DNA of 64,000 nt, from assembly GCA_025677815.1 (NCBI GenBank), contig JAIXMP010000033.1, forward strand, positions 186,001 to 250,000. The letters run 5' to 3'. This DNA comes from Phascolomyces articulosus. Taxonomy: Eukaryota > Mucoromycota > Mucoromycetes > Mucorales > Lichtheimiaceae. Positions 11,297-23,455 of this stretch are shown in pieces. Both the position numbers and the translations under genes were made by a program. The notes below the pieces were generated by a model. The model searched no databases and was not told where the DNA came from. It worked only from the letters and a program-made list of their open reading frames with translations. The stretch's first letter is position 1, and the number at the start of each line of letters is the position of its first letter.

Positions 11297-11837
11297 AACG
11301 AATTAATTGTTACTGATAAGAAGAGAGAAAAAAAAAGAAAAACTCGTCGTCGATATTGATATTATTATTGTTGGTTATAGCTAGTGCGTACTTATTAAAT
11401 AAGCAGAAAATTGAGTGAATGAACGGATGGATGAATAAAAAAATAAACGAAAGGAATAGAAATTAAGATAATAAAGAAAATGAATGGAAAGGGGATTATA
11501 AAATAGGTTTAAAGAAGCAAAAAGCGAAAAAAAAGAGAAAGATAAAAGAATTGCATTTTTTTGAATAAGAAAAAAAGTGTCAAACGCCTAAAGTCACATA
11601 TAAAAAATAGACTGCAGCTTATTTTTATTATTCAGTTTCTCACTCTCCTTATTATTCTCATAAACCATAATAATATTATTTTATATATACACTCGATCCA
11701 CATAATACATATTCATAATATATATATATATATATATATAATACATAATACCTACACGTCGTCGTCGTCTCAATACACGCGCACACACTCCTCCCTTCTA
11801 TTCCCTTCCCCCCTGAAAACAAAAACAACGCACTATA
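11297..11837. other. Divergent promoter region SHO1/UFL1
   Basis: A 541-bp region between two divergent start codons. The SHO1 side is purine-rich on the plus strand (pyrimidine-rich in SHO1's own leader). The UFL1 side is pyrimidine/CT-rich with a GTCGTCGTCGTCTC stretch at about 11757-11770. An (AT)n run lies at 11718-11741. No specific binding site can be claimed. Confidence 0.5.
11718..11741. repeat. (AT)n microsatellite
   Basis: About twelve AT dinucleotides within the SHO1-UFL1 divergent promoter. Confidence 0.9.
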
Positions 11838-14800
11838 ATGTCAATAGAACCAACCATACTTGAAAACCTTTTTATTCAGTTAATTGATAAAGGTTTAGAA
11901 ACTGGTCAACTTGATGGTATTATAAAAACATTAGACGGTCAATCATTACTTACTACTCAACATGTTCATGACTTTTTATTATCATGGATGAAAGAACATG
12001 GTAACAAACAAATTCCCTCCTTTATTATTCTTAAAACGGAAAACACGGAGAGAGATAATACTGATACCTATACACATACACACCACACCCCTTTCCTTTC
12101 CTCTCCTTTCTTTTGGGTTTTCCTCCTCGTTTTTTTTTTGACCCGTCTCATTTTCTTTTTTTAAATAATTGGTTTTAGGGAGGACGACGACTTTTGAAAT
12201 TGCACGCGAGCTAAATGTTGATCAGTCAACTATTCTCGACGCGTGGTCTGTGCTGGCTCCGCAGCAAAACTGGTTAATTGCTGACGACGTTCTTTTGACA
12301 AGGTAATAAGAATAAAAATAATAAGAATATTATAATTTATTAGATAATAATGGAAATAATAATAAAATGCATGAATTTATGGTGAATTCTTTATTAGTGC
12401 ATATATTGATACTATCCCCAATGAATTACGATCTTTAATAGATCAAACAGGTGGCTATTTGTCTATCATTACATTAGCCCAACATTTAAGGCTACCTTAT
12501 GTCTTTTTATCCAAAGTACGTCAATACATTAATGTATATATTCATAAAGAATGTACTTGATTATAATAGATAAATAGGAAATTTGAATAGATATGTACTA
12601 ATCACACGTCAATCAAACCTTAACAATGATAACGATTACTATTATTTTTCTTTCTCTATAGCAATTAGATCCAATGATTGTATCAGAAAAATATGTTCGT
12701 TTGGATCAAATATCAGATCTAATATTGACATCCAATTACCATGAACAAGTTAAAAAATCTATTCTCGAACCACTTGAAAAAGCAATTGAGTAAGGAGATA
12801 AAAGTAAATAGTAAATCAACAAATAAGAAAAATGGGATTTTTTTATTTGGGGGACAAGAAGAAGAAGAGGAAATGAAACGAAACAATGCAGAAAAAAATA
12901 TATATGAAATGATGGTGATAATGATGATGAAAGAATGCATAATCAAAAGCTAAAAGAATGTATCTTGTTTATTATGTATATATAACAATAGACCCCTATC
13001 TATGTTTAAACTACAACGTAGTACTAGTCTCTTGGAATCACAGGAGACATTATTTTATGGTAATATTTAATTCCCCATTCTTAACTTACTCACTACTACT
13101 ACTATATGTTTAAATGAAATAGATTATATATAAGTGGAATCATTATTAACTTTATACTCTTCTATATAGTACTATTAGAAAATATCATTCGTGATAGTGA
13201 GTTAGAAGGTACATTTCGTGGAAGACGTGAAAAGTCTATCTATGTTCCACATTCCTATAGGGATCGTCAAATTTCGTTGATCACCTCCTTACTTGAAGCG
13301 AGTGGCTATATTGGTAAAATATTACAGAAATTATTTTATATTAAAAATTTTATTTAGTTGTATACATTTTATAAAAAAAACTAAAACTATATTTTACTTA
13401 TTATTCCAAATAGAGTATGAAACGGTCGAACAACATTATGGTTATAGTAATCCGAAAGATTTATTGTTACGACATGATAATGAAATTCAATTATTGGATA
13501 CATGCGCCATTACTCCATCATTATTGGAAAAATTTCAAAATAAGATTGAAAACATCACTACTACTGCCACATCATCTAATGGATATATTGATATGTCGGT
13601 AAGTTTACCAGTTTATATAATACATAGTACTGTGTTTCATCTTAAACCATTTTTGTCTTAATTATATGAATATATTAGGAACATGTACCTTTTGCCTTTA
13701 CTGTTACAGATACTGGTTCGCTTTTGGATCTTGTAATAGGACGTATACCAAAAAAGCAGCGTCCTGTAGTACTTGGATCACGATTTGTTACTACAGGAGA
13801 TTATTTGAAATCCTTTGTAACGGCAGCACAATCTTTTCTTGATCTTCATGCATTACAAGAAATCCAAAATGAGAAAAAATTACATAGTGGCAAAGGCAAA
13901 AAGAAGTTATATGATGAAAAATCCACTGTAAAGTTGACGGATCAAGAGGTATAGAAAGAAATTTAACCGTATTTATAATTTTTAACCAAGGAGAAAAGAG
14001 GGGATGATGAGGAATATTTTAGTTTATTATTATTAATAATTAATAATAATTAAACATTTTTATATATCCCAGATCCATGACTATCTTGCAGAAGAACAAC
14101 ATTTGAATAGCGATTTTGCAAATTTAGCTGTGCCTGTGATTCGACGATCCATGCAACATGCATTCACAAAAGCACTTCAAACGGTCTATGTTGCACCTAG
14201 TACTCTTTTATCCAATCATGGATTATCGGGTCCCATTCAACGTGAACGAGATACTCTTCGTGATCTTCGACGAAAAATTTATTATTCTCAACAATCTGTA
14301 TTATTATTTGATGGTAAAGCATGGAAATCATATATCGCAAAATGGAGAAGAAAGAGGACAAAGGGACGATTATGATTAAAATGGTCGGGTTTTCTTATAT
14401 TTCCATGTAAGAAAAACTAATGTCTTTTATTTATTTATTTTTTTTTACAAAGATGAATCTGCCAGAAAAAGTTTGGAAAAATATATTGTTCGTCAACTAG
14501 GATTACAATTTCTTTTCCATGTAGTTTTATTGGGTTACTTTGAAAATGGAGAAGACCTCGGCGATGATATTGTAAATACAACCTCTGAAGAAGTGATGAA
14601 AGAGAAATTATCCACATTTTCCAAGAACCAAAATGATCACTATGGAATTACTGATTTAATACCTACAGTACTGAATGGAAAGGTAATCAATATGAATGGA
14701 GAAAAACTTGAAAATAATACTAACGAGTTCTGAATTATATATATATCTATACAATTCCTGATACTGAACAAAAAGAAATCGGATGACTTAGTTTTATATT

Positions 14801-15266
14801 TAAAGGAGACACCACCTAATTTCTTAAGCACAGATCTGCTGGATGAGAATGCACAAAAGTTGGTTACTATGTTTCTACTCAACTGTCATTGTCCAAAGAT
14901 ACTATATATAAATTATTGATTTTAACTTTTTGTAATGGATCATTTATAAATAGGGAAACATGTGGTAACGTTACCAAGGCATTGACAGATCAATTAGAGA
15001 ACACTCCGGTTTCCACTTCAACAGCACCCTTAATCCTTCATTTAACAAGTATCCTCTGTTTTCAAGCACTGTACCACCTCCCACTTTATGTATCTGGCAA
15101 ATATGTACCTCATATCATCAAAAAAATATCCTCACAATTGGATTCCCATGATAAACAAATAATATCTGATGCACATACTATGATCATGTCAAGTAGAAAA
15201 GATCCAACCTTATTTGATCCAACCATCCTGCAAAATGTCTATGATCTTGGTTTAAAAATAAAGTGA
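11838..15266 (+). CDS. UFL1: E3 UFM1-protein ligase 1 homolog (UFL1)
   Basis: Twelve exons: 11838-12000, 12179-12302, 12398-12515, 12662-12789, 12992-13059, 13170-13313, 13414-13598, 13679-13948, 14073-14313, 14453-14682, about 14776-14870 and 14954-15266, giving about 692 residues (human protein 794). Hallmarks of UFL1 are the start GQLDGIIKTLDGQ, then ELEGTFRGRREKSIYVPHSY, the middle block SFVTAAQSFLDLHALQEI, and near the end APLILHLTSILCFQALYHLP with KYVPHIIKKI. UFL1 transfers UFM1 with UFBP1/DDRGK1 and CDK5RAP3 at the ER, modifying ribosomal protein uL24 (RPL26) during ER-phagy and ribosome quality control. It has no RING or HECT domain, as expected. The second-last intron is uncertain: no canonical donor is present, GTTTCT at 14871 or GTTGGT at 14859 would keep the frame, and translation needs one of them. 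Otherwise the gene appears intact. Confidence 0.88.
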
Positions 15267-15385
15267 AAAAAAAACGTGTCGGCACTTTTGTGCAACTCAC
15301 ATTATTTCACGCTCCCTTTTGCTCTTTATATTTTAATAACTACTTTTTATAAACTTTCTTTTTATATATTGTTCATCACGATCCG

Positions 15386-17126
15386 ATGGACCCATATAAT
15401 CAATATTCTCGAGCACATAATCAAGGATACCTTAATGGCAACGATTATAATGACAATTTCTCCGAAATCGAAGGTTCGAAATAAAAGGGGATTCAGTCAC
15501 ACTCTCTCACTATTAGAGTTTTTATTTTTGTTCATTTTTAAATATATGTACATGATGCTTATTGTTAAAGTGTTTCAATGACAGCCGTATTACAGGAAAT
15601 CCATAATGGTTGGGACTTTATGCTTGACGAAAATGTAAAGAATAGACAATCGAACTATATACCACGATACACCATCATTACACGTTTTTTTTAAAAAAAA
15701 ACTTATTAATATATTATATATGTGTATGTAGTTCGATCCTGTAACTTTGGCCCTGGCCCTTATGGATGACAGTTCCGTTGGAAAAGAAAAAGATTACAAG
15801 ACGTTTCGTAGAATGCTAAGAAATTTAGATGCTTCGCTTGAATCTATTGTCGATGGTAATAAATAGTTTTTGTATATACTACTTGTCAATGGAGTGAGCT
15901 GACATACACGCATATATATTAACCAAATGCATAATACTTATATAGATTATTATAAAGGATTTAATAATTCCATTGGTACATTTGGTGGTGTATTACAACA
16001 TATCAATGGTAATAAAATAAACTTTTTTTTTATTTAACTTGTGTGGGGTGGCAATTAAAAAATGGAGGAGATAAAAAAAAAGTTAACTTGAAATACGTTA
16101 AATAGACTCGCAGGATCGCGTGGCACAAATGAAAAATAGTTTACGAAAATGTAAAGGAGAATTACTTGAGAAACGTACAGATTTATTAAACATGTGGCAT
16201 AAAAGTGAACAACATAAGGAAATGTTGAATCTTTTGGAAATAATGTAAGAATACAAGAAATTTATTTATAATTTTGCATGATTTTTTGCGGTAGTTGGAA
16301 ACCCCAACTTTGTTTCGAATTTGACATTTTATCTTTCTATTCTCCTACAACGAATTAGTGAAGAAATACGATCCACACCGGAAAAAGTTGAACGATTGAT
16401 GAATAGTAAATATGTTCTTTCAGCTGCTGATTTATTAATGCAGTCCACCCGGACAGTCAATAGCAAGGACATGAAACAAATTGGTGCTTTGGATGATATT
16501 CGACGAACATTGGATGGTCAAAAGAATGTAAAGTAGTAGTGGATGGATGAGATCTTGTGTTGGATTGGACAATATACCTATGTGTGGGTAGGAGAAAAAG
16601 GAAAGAAAGGCTGATTTAAAAACAAAATCTTTCTTTTAGACATTATATGATCTTTTAATTGAAGAATTGCACAACCATCTTTATTTAAAAAGTTCTTTTT
16701 GTGATAATCGATGGGCTGCTTATGTATTAGAACAACAATCATGTAAGTAATGAAAAATATAATGTAGGGAGTATATTTTTTTGACATGCTGATGATGGTT
16801 GTTTTCCCTTTGTAGTACCTAAGACGGATCATAAGCCAAGAAGGTAAATTGAATCATAGAGAATCAAGATGTTGTATTAAGTTTATGGAAAGGAGGAAAA
16901 AACAAGTAAGTAAGAATACTCATGTTGAACTATAACAGCTTTACAAATACGAGCCAGCAAAATCCAAAATCAGGTAAAATTTGAATTGGATATTTTGAAA
17001 CAGTATTATTATCCACGGGATTTGTCATATATTAATGATCTATTGATATATAGATTCCAATGATAGCGAAGAAAATATGTTTGCAGTCGATGAAAATGCC
17101 ATAGTAAGTAGTGAACTATTTAAAAA

Positions 17127-17161
<35 letters not shown>

Positions 17162-20100
17162 CTTATAACATTTTGTCTATTTTATAGCTGGTGGAAGATA
17201 CTGAGAAAAATCCAGAAACAGATTCTTATTACTATATGGAAATTATTATGGAATCGTTGGCGATCCTAGGTGATATTCCACCTGCAATGGAGGTAATTAG
17301 GGAAATGAGGAAATGATTTTGTATATATTTTTTCTATTCCTGACAAATTTGTAAACTGGTTGATGTTTTTTTGTGGGATGGAGAATAGACTGTCAAGGAA
17401 AGATTACCATTGGAAATCCATCGACTTGTGGATAAAACTATTAATGAAGTTGAGGAAAGGTAAAAAATAAGAATAAAAAAATAAGGCGAAGAGAGAGAGA
17501 TGGAGATGATGCCATATGTATACTCACATTGTTTTTTTTTTTATTATTATTTTTTAGACGTGCTAACAGTAAAGAAAAATTGGATAGACAATCTGGAGAT
17601 GTTTCGGATATCTATTGTCTTGATAGAGCGAATAATGAAGCAAAAACCGAAATTCTTAAAGATTTATTATGGACTTTGTATTCTAAATTAGAAGCTGTGC
17701 TTCGTGGATTCAGGTTCACTGAAACTTGTGCGAGACGTATCAAAAAGGTAAAATTGTTGGATACTCAATTCCTGGTCATGCATATAATGTTTTTTTGTCT
17801 CACTTGTTCAATATATTAATTGCCTTTCTTTTCTTGGGTCACTTTGCAGAGATTAATAGCAGCTCGTGAATTTGATGGTAAGTTATTATCCTAATACTAT
17901 TTTTCTTTTTATGCATTCATGAAAAAAAACCAGTTGTAACCAAAATATTTTTATTTGTTGTTATAGGCACTCAAGATACCTTCCGTATATACCATTTCCA
18001 TGAAATATGGAGACCTGTACAAGCAGAGGTAAATTTTACATAAAGCAATGACCAGTACCCATACTATCAATAGATAATATTGTGATATGGATAATAATGG
18101 ATACATAATATATTAATCCCCATCATGTTTTTAATGGTTCTTTTTTTTTTTTTTAGATTCGAACACTTCTTCAAGATTATTTATCTAGCCAAGAACGTAC
18201 TTTACAAAAAAAGACAATAGATATCAACTTTTTTACGTTTTCGCGTGATAAAAACAAACCCTTATTTTCATTCACCGAAAGTCCACAAGATCAAGAATTG
18301 GACCAAGCTTATCAAAGAGTACAATCCAACCTTTATTCTTCCTTGAAAAAACAAGTACCTGGATTCGATAAAGATTTCATCAATAGTGATTCAGTCCTTC
18401 ATTCAAGTATCATTGATAAATATGCAAGTGATATGGCCTACAGAGGTCATAAATTGCTCATTAAACCGGATGCTTATAATGTTAGTGTTTTACTTCAACC
18501 CACTATGGCATTCCTTGTTCGTCTTCGACAAGTCTTCCCAAGCTAGTAAGTGTTGAATATATGTTTCTTTTAAATATGAATGGCGGGTTCATTAGGAGAA
18601 CGAAGGATTTGGTTTATATATCAACACATGGTGTTTTGCTTCTATAGCGATGATACAAATGCAGAAGGTTTTGGAAGCTTCTTGGATGATTTTGCTATCA
18701 ATGTATTTTTGCCACAAATTGAAGAAAAAGTGATGCAGTTGATCAGTCATGCTACCGTGGGTATGGATGCTTTCCAAGATGATCGTAATTATATGAATTT
18801 GTCCAAGTATCCCATTGTTAAGGTAATAAAAAACCTACATGTAGTATATATTCCTGAACATGTGTAGTGTAATATAGCAGGGAGAAAAACAAGATGGTTG
18901 ATAACTCACCATGCATATGTATTTATTTTTCATCTTTATATAGAGTGCTGTTGCATTGATCAGTTTGATTCAAAGTTTGTGTCGAACAATGCATTCCATG
19001 CCTTTTCATACTGACGAATACATCCGTATGATCGAAGTTGTTTTGCTCAAATATTATGAAAAATGTTATCAACGCTTTTATTGTACGTATAGACATTCTT
19101 TCCATCTTTATTTGTTTACATTGTTTACATTTGTTTTATTTTTATCTGACCTTATTCATATTTTTTGTTGAATAGCAACTGTTGCTCGCGGTGGATCCTC
19201 TGATGATAATGACAGAAAAGATACCCGAGAAATGGATATTAGTACCAGTGGTGATTGGGCTCAAGACGAAAACCTTATTGGACTACTTGCTCAAAATCCT
19301 TATTTTAATGATGATACGGTAAAAACAAAAACAAAAAAAATGCGAATTGATTATGCGAATTCTCTTACAGCATTTATTGACGTTTTAGTATCTTTATTGT
19401 ATTATACAGCGTGCCGACTTTGAGTTTGTCAAGGCTCTTAATCAAACAGTATGTGCTCTCCCTCTTTATTATTATTATTATTATTAACAAATATGGATGA
19501 TGTTGACATTGTATGTTTTTTTTTTCTTCAGGAAATTACCATGGAATTCAAGCTTAAAGAAGAACGAACATTTGATACTGAAGAACTTATCTTTGAATCA
19601 AAGCGACTGGTCGCGCTTGGACGACTTTATCACAGTTTGGTAATTGTTCTTGATCTATTATTTTACGCAAAAGATAGATGTAAAAAAAAAACCATTGAAT
19701 CCTTAGGCCTCTTTTATATATATAATTTTTAGAAATGGTTTGTTCGTGAAATTTGGGAATTACGGGTACCCAACCAACAATTAAAACTTCCATCTTTACC
19801 TTCCGGAAGCTTCGGTAACGCCGACTTTGAAAATGAACCTGGATTGCCTGATGTAACTATATATTATTTTTGGCTACCTCTTCTCGTATGACAGATTGGA
19901 TGAGAAAATTCAGAATTATTCATTTTTATTTGTTTTTCTTATTGTTAGGGAACAAGCTCAAGAAGATGGTCTACAGCAGGTCATGATAAGAATTCTTTAC
20001 AGGATGATTCAGCTGGTCCTATTTTATTACCTCTCAAGAACGAGGCTGCTAGGTAAATATATATGAGAGAATAGAAAAGAAATGGCGATGATTATATAAT

Positions 20101-20813
20101 GATCTAGGGTAACAAGTTATGCTTATTATTATTTGTATTTTTTTTTAATATAGACGCTTTGATACCCTTTTAACAACTTATCAACAATTGGCAGAGACAT
20201 GTCTTTTCACTTTGAGATTAGAAAACAGATGTCATGTTATTTATTATCTTGAAATGGCAATGCAAGAGGTATGGTGTACACTACAATAAAGTTGGGAAGG
20301 GAAGAAAAGTATTCTTATATTTCAATTATTTTTTTTCAGGGCAATTACTATCTCGAGGATGAAACCTATGAACCTGACCCATATATCATTACTCTCAATC
20401 AAGATCTGGTGGAAGTGGATGATTGTATCACAGCTTCTTTACCACCCAAAGACGAATTGTAAGGATTTGGAGAAAAAGAAAAAAGATAAAGGAAACATAC
20501 AGTATAAAATTGCGTTCTAAAGATGATACGAGTATATTAACAAAATTATTTTTTAATTATGATAATAATATAGGTTTGCTTTTGATGGATTACCTGCATT
20601 AATTGTTCACATTCTTATCAGCGAAGCAAGTCATATTAAACGTATGAATGCCAATGGTGTCCAAAAGATGATGCGTAATGTTCTTGCTTTACAGCAGAAT
20701 TTGGCTAACTTTGTGCCACCTTCACAAAACTCTGTGATGGAACGTGCAAGAGAATACTATCAATTATTCAATTTGGGAAGTGAGGTAAATTATTGCTAGA
20801 GAACGAGTTTTGC

Positions 20814-20849
<36 letters not shown>

Positions 20850-21079
20850 ATTATATCATGCGAAACTCACTCATGTTTTTTATCCAGGGTTTGATACGCA
20901 ACATTAGTGAAAATGGACCCCGTTTTACATTTGATGAATATCGTATTATTCTTGGTCTTATTCATGATATCAAGAAAGGAAGTGAAGATGATGCTGTACA
21001 AGAGGAAGAAGAATCCAATGATAGTTACAGCGCATGGCTATTGAAGTTGGACGATGTCATGGCAAAATATGAAATCTAA
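15386..21079 (+). CDS. SEC8: Exocyst complex component Sec8 (EXOC4)
   Basis: Twenty-seven exons splice to 1052 residues, in frame throughout. Exons: 15386-15473, 15585-15634, 15732-15855, 15946-16008, 16106-16244, 16359-16527, 16640-16742, 16816-16843, 16939-16973, 17054-17103, 17188-17292, 17389-17459, 17558-17747, 17850-17877, 17967-18028, 18157-18545, 18648-18822, 18944-19082, 19176-19318, 19410-19448, 19532-19639, 19733-19852, 19949-20052, 20154-20268, 20340-20458, 20574-20784 and 20888-21079. The N-terminal Sec8 domain is clear: DDYYKGFNNSIGTF, a coiled coil with DSQDRVAQMKNSLRKCK, HKEMLNLLEII, KYVLSAADLL and LYDLLIEELHNHLYLKSS. Sec8 is a CATCHR-family rod subunit of exocyst, which tethers secretory vesicles at the plasma membrane for polarised hyphal growth. 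The chosen start (MDPYNQYSRAHNQ) requires an unusual first donor, GTTCGA at 15474. An ATG at 15578 overlapping the acceptor is the alternative. Confidence 0.92.
17134..17161. repeat. (AT)n microsatellite in a SEC8 intron
   Basis: About fourteen AT dinucleotides inside the intron 17104-17187. Confidence 0.9.
20813..20850. repeat. (AT)n(GT)n compound microsatellite in a SEC8 intron
   Basis: A run of AT dinucleotides followed by GT dinucleotides inside the last SEC8 intron (20785-20887). Confidence 0.9.
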
Positions 21080-21733
21080 TAAACTAAAACCGTAATATTA
21101 TATAAATCAAATCATTAGTAATTTATACATCTATAATGTCTAAATGCATACAGTAGCCCTGCTTACAAAACTATAACATACCTATTCCTTCGCATTGCAC
21201 AAACAGATATCTTGCGTTGGTTAAGTATTTTAAATACGGGCACAACTATTTTCTCATCTCACTTCAATTTCATTGAACAAAAGAGAACTAAAGCTTCTTG
21301 TATGTAGACATGCCTTTTCAAGTATATATTTTCAGTTTTGGTTTAGCTGGTTGAAAAATTGTTACACACAAAAAAGTATATTTATAAGTCGTTTTTTCTT
21401 TTTCTTTCCTGAAAACACTTCTTTTTCAGTTTCTTTTTTTTTTTCACAACCACCATCACCGTTGTTTAGCTATCGCTGCAAGAAATACTCTATTAATTTG
21501 ATAGAATATCCCTTGATCTAAACCAGTGAAAATTATATATGTTATTTTTACCATCCATCATATAAACCATTTCTATCATCCTCGTAGTTTTACCAATAAG
21601 AAAATTATTTGTTTCTTTTTTTATCTGTAAGCTTTCGTTTTTTATTTATTTACAAACTTGGAGTACTACTATCTTCAATGCTTATTATTTTAGCTAACTT
21701 AGCAAATCCCCATTCTATATAATCTTAGGAAAA
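21080..21733. other. Promoter region of the second HET-domain gene
   Basis: A 654-bp AT-rich stretch with pyrimidine runs (21391-21450). It contains the 16-bp sequence shared with the upstream region of the first HET gene. No ORF here looks real; the 82-codon ORF at 21273-21521 is phenylalanine/serine-rich read-through of T-tracts. Confidence 0.5.
21480..21495 (+). promoter_or_regulatory. 16-bp element shared by both HET-gene upstream regions
   Basis: Identical to 7005-7020 (AAGAAATACTCTATTA). In both places it lies within about 260 bp of a HET gene start and on the same strand as the gene. Confidence 0.4.
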
Positions 21734-23455
21734 ATGTATATTGAATACGAGAACGTACAATTTGTGAGAGAGGATGGAAAGAAATACGCCAGACGTTCCC
21801 AACCACCAAAAATACTCCCAATTATGTTGCCCAAACCAAAATTTATGCCTACCAAACTTGTTCGTATCTCTGACATGAAGATTGTTAATGGGTCTCAAGT
21901 GAACGGAGGGTATTGTGCGTTGTCATATTCATGGAACCAATCTGGGGATATAAAACTCGACAAAACAACTGGAAAATCTCAGCGAATCGATGAAGGAAAA
22001 CACCAAATTATTTCTTATGACACTATTTTTCCTGATATGATTATCCCTCAATATAAGACAGATTGGAATAAGAGATTGCAGAAAATATATCGAGTTTTCA
22101 AGATCATGGAAGATAAAAATTACTACTTTTCAAAAACGATCCAATACGTCAAATTTGAAGGGATCATTCAGCAAATATGTCGAAAATTCAACATCAAGTA
22201 TATATGGTACGATCAAATGTGCATCAGCCAGGACGATAAAGAAGAAAGACGGCGCGAAATACGTAATATGCACCGTATCTATGGCAATGCTTACTGCACC
22301 GTTGCGCTTGCTCCTGATTATAGTGAGAAATACAATTTAAATATAAAACAAGAATATTTCAAACGTTTATGGACATTGGAAGAAATAAAAAAGTCAAAAA
22401 GACTGCTATTTGTTGGCAAAAACATTCATATGTGGGAAAAAGATATCACAGGTGGTTCAATATATCCATTAATCAAACCATTATCGGAACTAAGTGTCAA
22501 TGAAGTCCTATACCATGCGCACCAACGGACAAGCACCAAGGAGCACGATCGGGTTTTTGCTCTCATCAATCTTTTTCCAGAATTCATCGATCAAGAAAAC
22601 GATACTCACTCATTCAAAAATTTAATGATTCGATATTTTTGTGGAGTTTTTCCGATCAAAAAAAGTATCAACAAGATTCGTATCGATTATAGCCAACCCT
22701 TAGAAAACTTGATGATTCAATTTTACGGCCTTTTAGCAAAAAAAGATATTAGCATTTTGTTTTTTGAAAAACTCAATGATTTTTTTTACATTTCAACAAT
22801 TCATCAAAAATACAAGTTTTTACCGTCGTGGACTGGTGTGAATGGAAGACATAAATTAATTAATGCAACAACGTCCTTTAAAAACTACGATATAGTTGGA
22901 AAAACTATGCATGTCACAAGTGCTTATGTTACAAACAACCAATACACTTTAATTATATTACGAAAAGAAGATCTACCATCCAGACCTGATGATATTGATG
23001 ATGGTAGTGATAAAGATGATTACCAGTTGTGCATAACTGTTCAAACACGTGGAACCGGAGAAATCAAAATAATCAATTTATTATATCATTATGATAACTT
23101 GGAAAAAGGAATGTATTTCGATCGAGTCACTAAACGCCTTCAACAATTATCAAGGTTTATGGAAATAAAAAAGGAAAACTTGTGCTGGTATCACAGAAAA
23201 AGAGATGATTACCGCATGGCTACTGTTGTTGATTTTGATCATTTAACGGACAGTTTGGATGATCCTTACGCACAATATGTGATCCTCATTGAAATATGGT
23301 TTAAAGGCCTTTACGATTACTACTATTTCTATCCCGTAATAAAAAAGAATCAAGGAGAAGAATATTATAAATCTATAGGATGTTTTGAAATAAAAGATGT
23401 AGATCATTTTTTTTCTGATTATAACTTATTTAAAAAATCATTTTTGATTCAATAA
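21734..23455 (+). CDS. HET-domain (heterokaryon-incompatibility-like) protein, paralog 2
   Basis: A single-exon protein of 573 residues, clearly paralogous to the protein at 7187: both begin MYIEYE and share CALSYSWNQSG (61-71), IWYDQMCI.Q (157-166), REIRNMHRIYGNAYCTVALAP, RLWTLEE (211-217), AHQRTSTKEHDRVFALI (262-278) and IDYSQPLENLM. The HET (PF06985) assignment rests on these motifs. WYDQMCISQ carries Ser where paralog 1 has Asn. It lacks the roughly 55-residue acidic-containing insertion of paralog 1. It has its own extra segment at about 285-315, where FKNLMIRYF partly repeats LENLMIQFY located 29 residues later, suggesting a small internal duplication. The C-terminal 230 residues resemble paralog 1 but no known effector domain. 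HET proteins mediate allorecognition cell death in ascomycetes; function here is inferred only from the family. The reading frame is intact, with no intron. Confidence 0.85.
   Translation: MYIEYENVQFVREDGKKYARRSQPPKILPIMLPKPKFMPTKLVRISDMKIVNGSQVNGGYCALSYSWNQSGDIKLDKTTGKSQRIDEGKHQIISYDTIFPDMIIPQYKTDWNKRLQKIYRVFKIMEDKNYYFSKTIQYVKFEGIIQQICRKFNIKYIWYDQMCISQDDKEERRREIRNMHRIYGNAYCTVALAPDYSEKYNLNIKQEYFKRLWTLEEIKKSKRLLFVGKNIHMWEKDITGGSIYPLIKPLSELSVNEVLYHAHQRTSTKEHDRVFALINLFPEFIDQENDTHSFKNLMIRYFCGVFPIKKSINKIRIDYSQPLENLMIQFYGLLAKKDISILFFEKLNDFFYISTIHQKYKFLPSWTGVNGRHKLINATTSFKNYDIVGKTMHVTSAYVTNNQYTLIILRKEDLPSRPDDIDDGSDKDDYQLCITVQTRGTGEIKIINLLYHYDNLEKGMYFDRVTKRLQQLSRFMEIKKENLCWYHRKRDDYRMATVVDFDHLTDSLDDPYAQYVILIEIWFKGLYDYYYFYPVIKKNQGEEYYKSIGCFEIKDVDHFFSDYNLFKKSFLIQ

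Noticed and set aside
11561..11863. 100-codon ORF before UFL1
   Set aside because: His/Ile-rich read-through of AT repeats in the divergent promoter; it overlaps the UFL1 start in another frame.
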